A stretch of 7,185 bases of DNA from Arthrobacter sp. (lineage in GTDB: Bacteria > Actinomycetota > Actinomycetes > Actinomycetales > Micrococcaceae): contig JASLAA010000025.1 in the NCBI GenBank assembly GCA_030147325.1, forward strand, positions 1 to 7,185. Reading direction: 5' to 3'. The notes beneath the pieces are model-generated. The model searched no databases, was not told where the DNA came from, and saw only the letters and a list, made by a program, of their open reading frames with translations. Made by a program: the position numbers and the translations under genes. Numbering within the stretch: the first letter of the stretch is position 1; each line of letters starts with the position of its first letter. Shown one piece after another: positions 6,124 to 7,185 of this stretch.

Positions 6124-6130
6124 AAGGAAG
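6124..6130 (+). promoter_or_regulatory. Shine-Dalgarno sequence of tctC
   Basis: AAGGAAG lies 8 bases before the ATG at 6139, a near-consensus site and the strongest ribosome-binding site in the window, which supports high translation of the binding protein. Confidence -1.
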
Positions 6131-6138
6131 AGAATCCC

Positions 6139-7146
6139 ATGACGTTCGATCGCACAACGGCGCGCCGCTCGACCCTCACCTCCCTCGCCCTCGTCTCCGC
6201 CCTCGCCCTCTCGGCCTGTGGCTCGATGACGCAGAGCACCACCGCGGGCGACGCGGAGGGCACCATCGAGAAACTCAACATCGTGGTCCCGGCCGACCCG
6301 GGCGGAGGCTGGGACCAGACCGGCCGTGCCATGGAGACGGACCTCACGGAGAACGACCTCGTCGGCAACGCCTCCGTGGTCAACGTCGGTGGCGCGGGCG
6401 GCACGAACGGCCTCGCCCAGCTCGCGACGGAGACCGACCCGAACACGCTCATGGTCATGGGCTACGTCATGGTCGGGGCGGTCGAGACGAACAACGCGGC
6501 CAACCGCATCGAGGACACGACGCCGATCGCCCGCCTCACCGAGGAGCCCCTCATCATCGTGGTCCCCGCCGACTCCCCGTACGAGACGCTGCAGGACCTG
6601 CTCGACGACATCGAGGCCAAGGGCCAGGGCGTCTCCATCACGGGAGGCTCCGCCGGTGGAGCGGACCACATCCTGGCCGGTTCCGTCCTGAAGGAAGCCG
6701 GTATCGCGCCGGAGAACCTCAACTACATCCCCTACTCCGGCGGCGGCGAATCCCTCGCGGCTCTGCTCGGCAACAAGGTCAACGCGGGCATCTCGGGCGT
6801 GGGCGAGTACGCGGAGCAGGTCGAGGCGGGCAAGCTGCGCGCCCTCGCGGTCTCGGGCGAGGAAGCGGCCCCGCAGCTCCCCGACGCCCCCACCCTCACC
6901 GAGGAGGGTATCGACCTGGTGCTGACCAACTGGCGCGGCGTCGTCGCTCCCGGGAGTATCGACGAGGCCCAGGCGGACAAGCTCACGCAGCTCGTGACGG
7001 ACCTGCACGCGACCGACACCTGGAAGGCCACGCTCGAGGAGAACAACTGGTCGGACGCGTTCCTGGCCGGCGAGGAGTTCCAGACGTTCCTCGACGAGGA
7101 CATCGCCAGCGTCAAGACCACCCTCACCGACATCGGTCTGCTGTAG
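6139..7146 (+). CDS. tctC: Tripartite tricarboxylate transporter substrate-binding lipoprotein TctC
   Basis: A 335-residue Bug/TctC-family binding protein that captures citrate or a similar carboxylate outside the membrane and hands it to the TctA-TctB permease. Basic residues at the N-terminus (R5, R9, R10), a hydrophobic stretch (12-24) and the lipobox LSAC with C27 indicate signal peptidase II cleavage and a lipid anchor, as expected in a Gram-positive cell. Typical Bug motifs follow: IVVPADPGGGWDQTGR (48-63), VVNVGGAGGTNGLAQL (80-95), then SITGGSAGGADHILAG (166-181) and ISGVGEYAEQVEAGKLRALAV (218-238, last part of lobe 2). The length is normal for the family. The ATG is set by AAGGAAG 8 bases upstream. 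It is divergent from the CitAB-like pair, which probably controls it, and the next gene starts 3 bases after its stop. Family assignment is firm; citrate as ligand is inferred from context, because Bug proteins bind diverse acids. Confidence -1.
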   Translation: MTFDRTTARRSTLTSLALVSALALSACGSMTQSTTAGDAEGTIEKLNIVVPADPGGGWDQTGRAMETDLTENDLVGNASVVNVGGAGGTNGLAQLATETDPNTLMVMGYVMVGAVETNNAANRIEDTTPIARLTEEPLIIVVPADSPYETLQDLLDDIEAKGQGVSITGGSAGGADHILAGSVLKEAGIAPENLNYIPYSGGGESLAALLGNKVNAGISGVGEYAEQVEAGKLRALAVSGEEAAPQLPDAPTLTEEGIDLVLTNWRGVVAPGSIDEAQADKLTQLVTDLHATDTWKATLEENNWSDAFLAGEEFQTFLDEDIASVKTTLTDIGLL

Positions 7147-7149
7147 GCC

Positions 7150-7185
7150 ATGAGTACCTCCGTACAGAACGCCCCCGGGACGGGC
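7150..7185 (+). CDS. Start of next tct-operon gene, probably tctB (partial)
   Basis: An ATG 3 bases after the tctC stop opens 12 codons (MSTSVQNAPGTG) to the window edge. The tight spacing indicates one operon. The usual order tctC-tctB-tctA suggests the small four-helix membrane subunit TctB, but the visible residues carry no diagnostic motif. There is no strong ribosome-binding site, so translation may depend on tctC. Confidence -1.
   Translation, partial: MSTSVQNAPGTG

Larger units (their letters stand above)
5962..6138. promoter_or_regulatory. Divergent control region between citA-like and tctC
   Basis: A 177-bp non-coding gap from which the sensor kinase operon leaves leftward and tctC rightward. 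It contains three inverted repeats, annotated separately, clustered at the two ends, and the tctC ribosome-binding site. TACCCT (6075-6080) is a possible rightward -10 element, but no matching -35 is convincing, so promoter positions are not assigned. By analogy with C. glutamicum CitAB, the CitB-like regulator is expected to bind here. Confidence -1.

Noticed and set aside
6103..7008. Minus-strand open frame of 301 codons opposite tctC
   Set aside because: Antisense shadow; tctC has a lipobox, Bug-family motifs and a strong ribosome-binding site.

Overview
The window looks like the chromosome of a high-GC Gram-positive bacterium (Actinobacteria, probably Micrococcales and Arthrobacter-like). 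This rests on the very G+C-rich codons, the lipoprotein-type tricarboxylate-binding protein, and a CitA/CitB two-component pair next to tct genes, an arrangement known from Actinobacteria. No rRNA, tRNA, CRISPR array, insertion sequence or phage gene was seen.

Layout: five genes read leftward (1-5961) and two read rightward (6139-7185), divided by a 177-bp divergent control region. Reading leftward from 5961 are a CitA/DcuS-type sensor histidine kinase, its CitB/DcuR-type response regulator (4-bp ATGA overlap), and a small NADPH-binding oxidoreductase of the F420-dependent-reductase fold 34 bp further on. After a non-coding leader of about 208 bp come a membrane cellulose-synthase-like family 2 glycosyltransferase and a secreted GH26-like glycosidase that overlaps it by 4 bp and runs off the left edge. 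Rightward are tctC, encoding the lipoprotein substrate-binding component of a tripartite tricarboxylate transporter, and the first 12 codons of the next gene, probably tctB.

How the genes may work together: the right half is a citrate/tricarboxylate sensing and uptake module. The kinase senses an external carboxylate through a Cache/PASC-type domain, the regulator most likely activates the divergent tct operon, and TctC captures the substrate for the TctAB permease. The divergent region holds three inverted repeats, one with the GTGA-N6-TCAC spacing of CRP/GlxR sites. The left half is a polysaccharide module: a processive synthase coupled to an exported hydrolase, comparable in logic to BcsA with BcsZ but with a different hydrolase family.

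The most unusual items are a roughly 165-residue helical insertion inside the synthase catalytic domain (between the FFCGS and TED motifs) with no C-terminal PilZ domain, the synthase-GH26 pairing itself, and the leader before the synthase, which contains a 10-bp long-range stem plus competing hairpins. These are sequence-based inferences; none was tested by database search or folding software.
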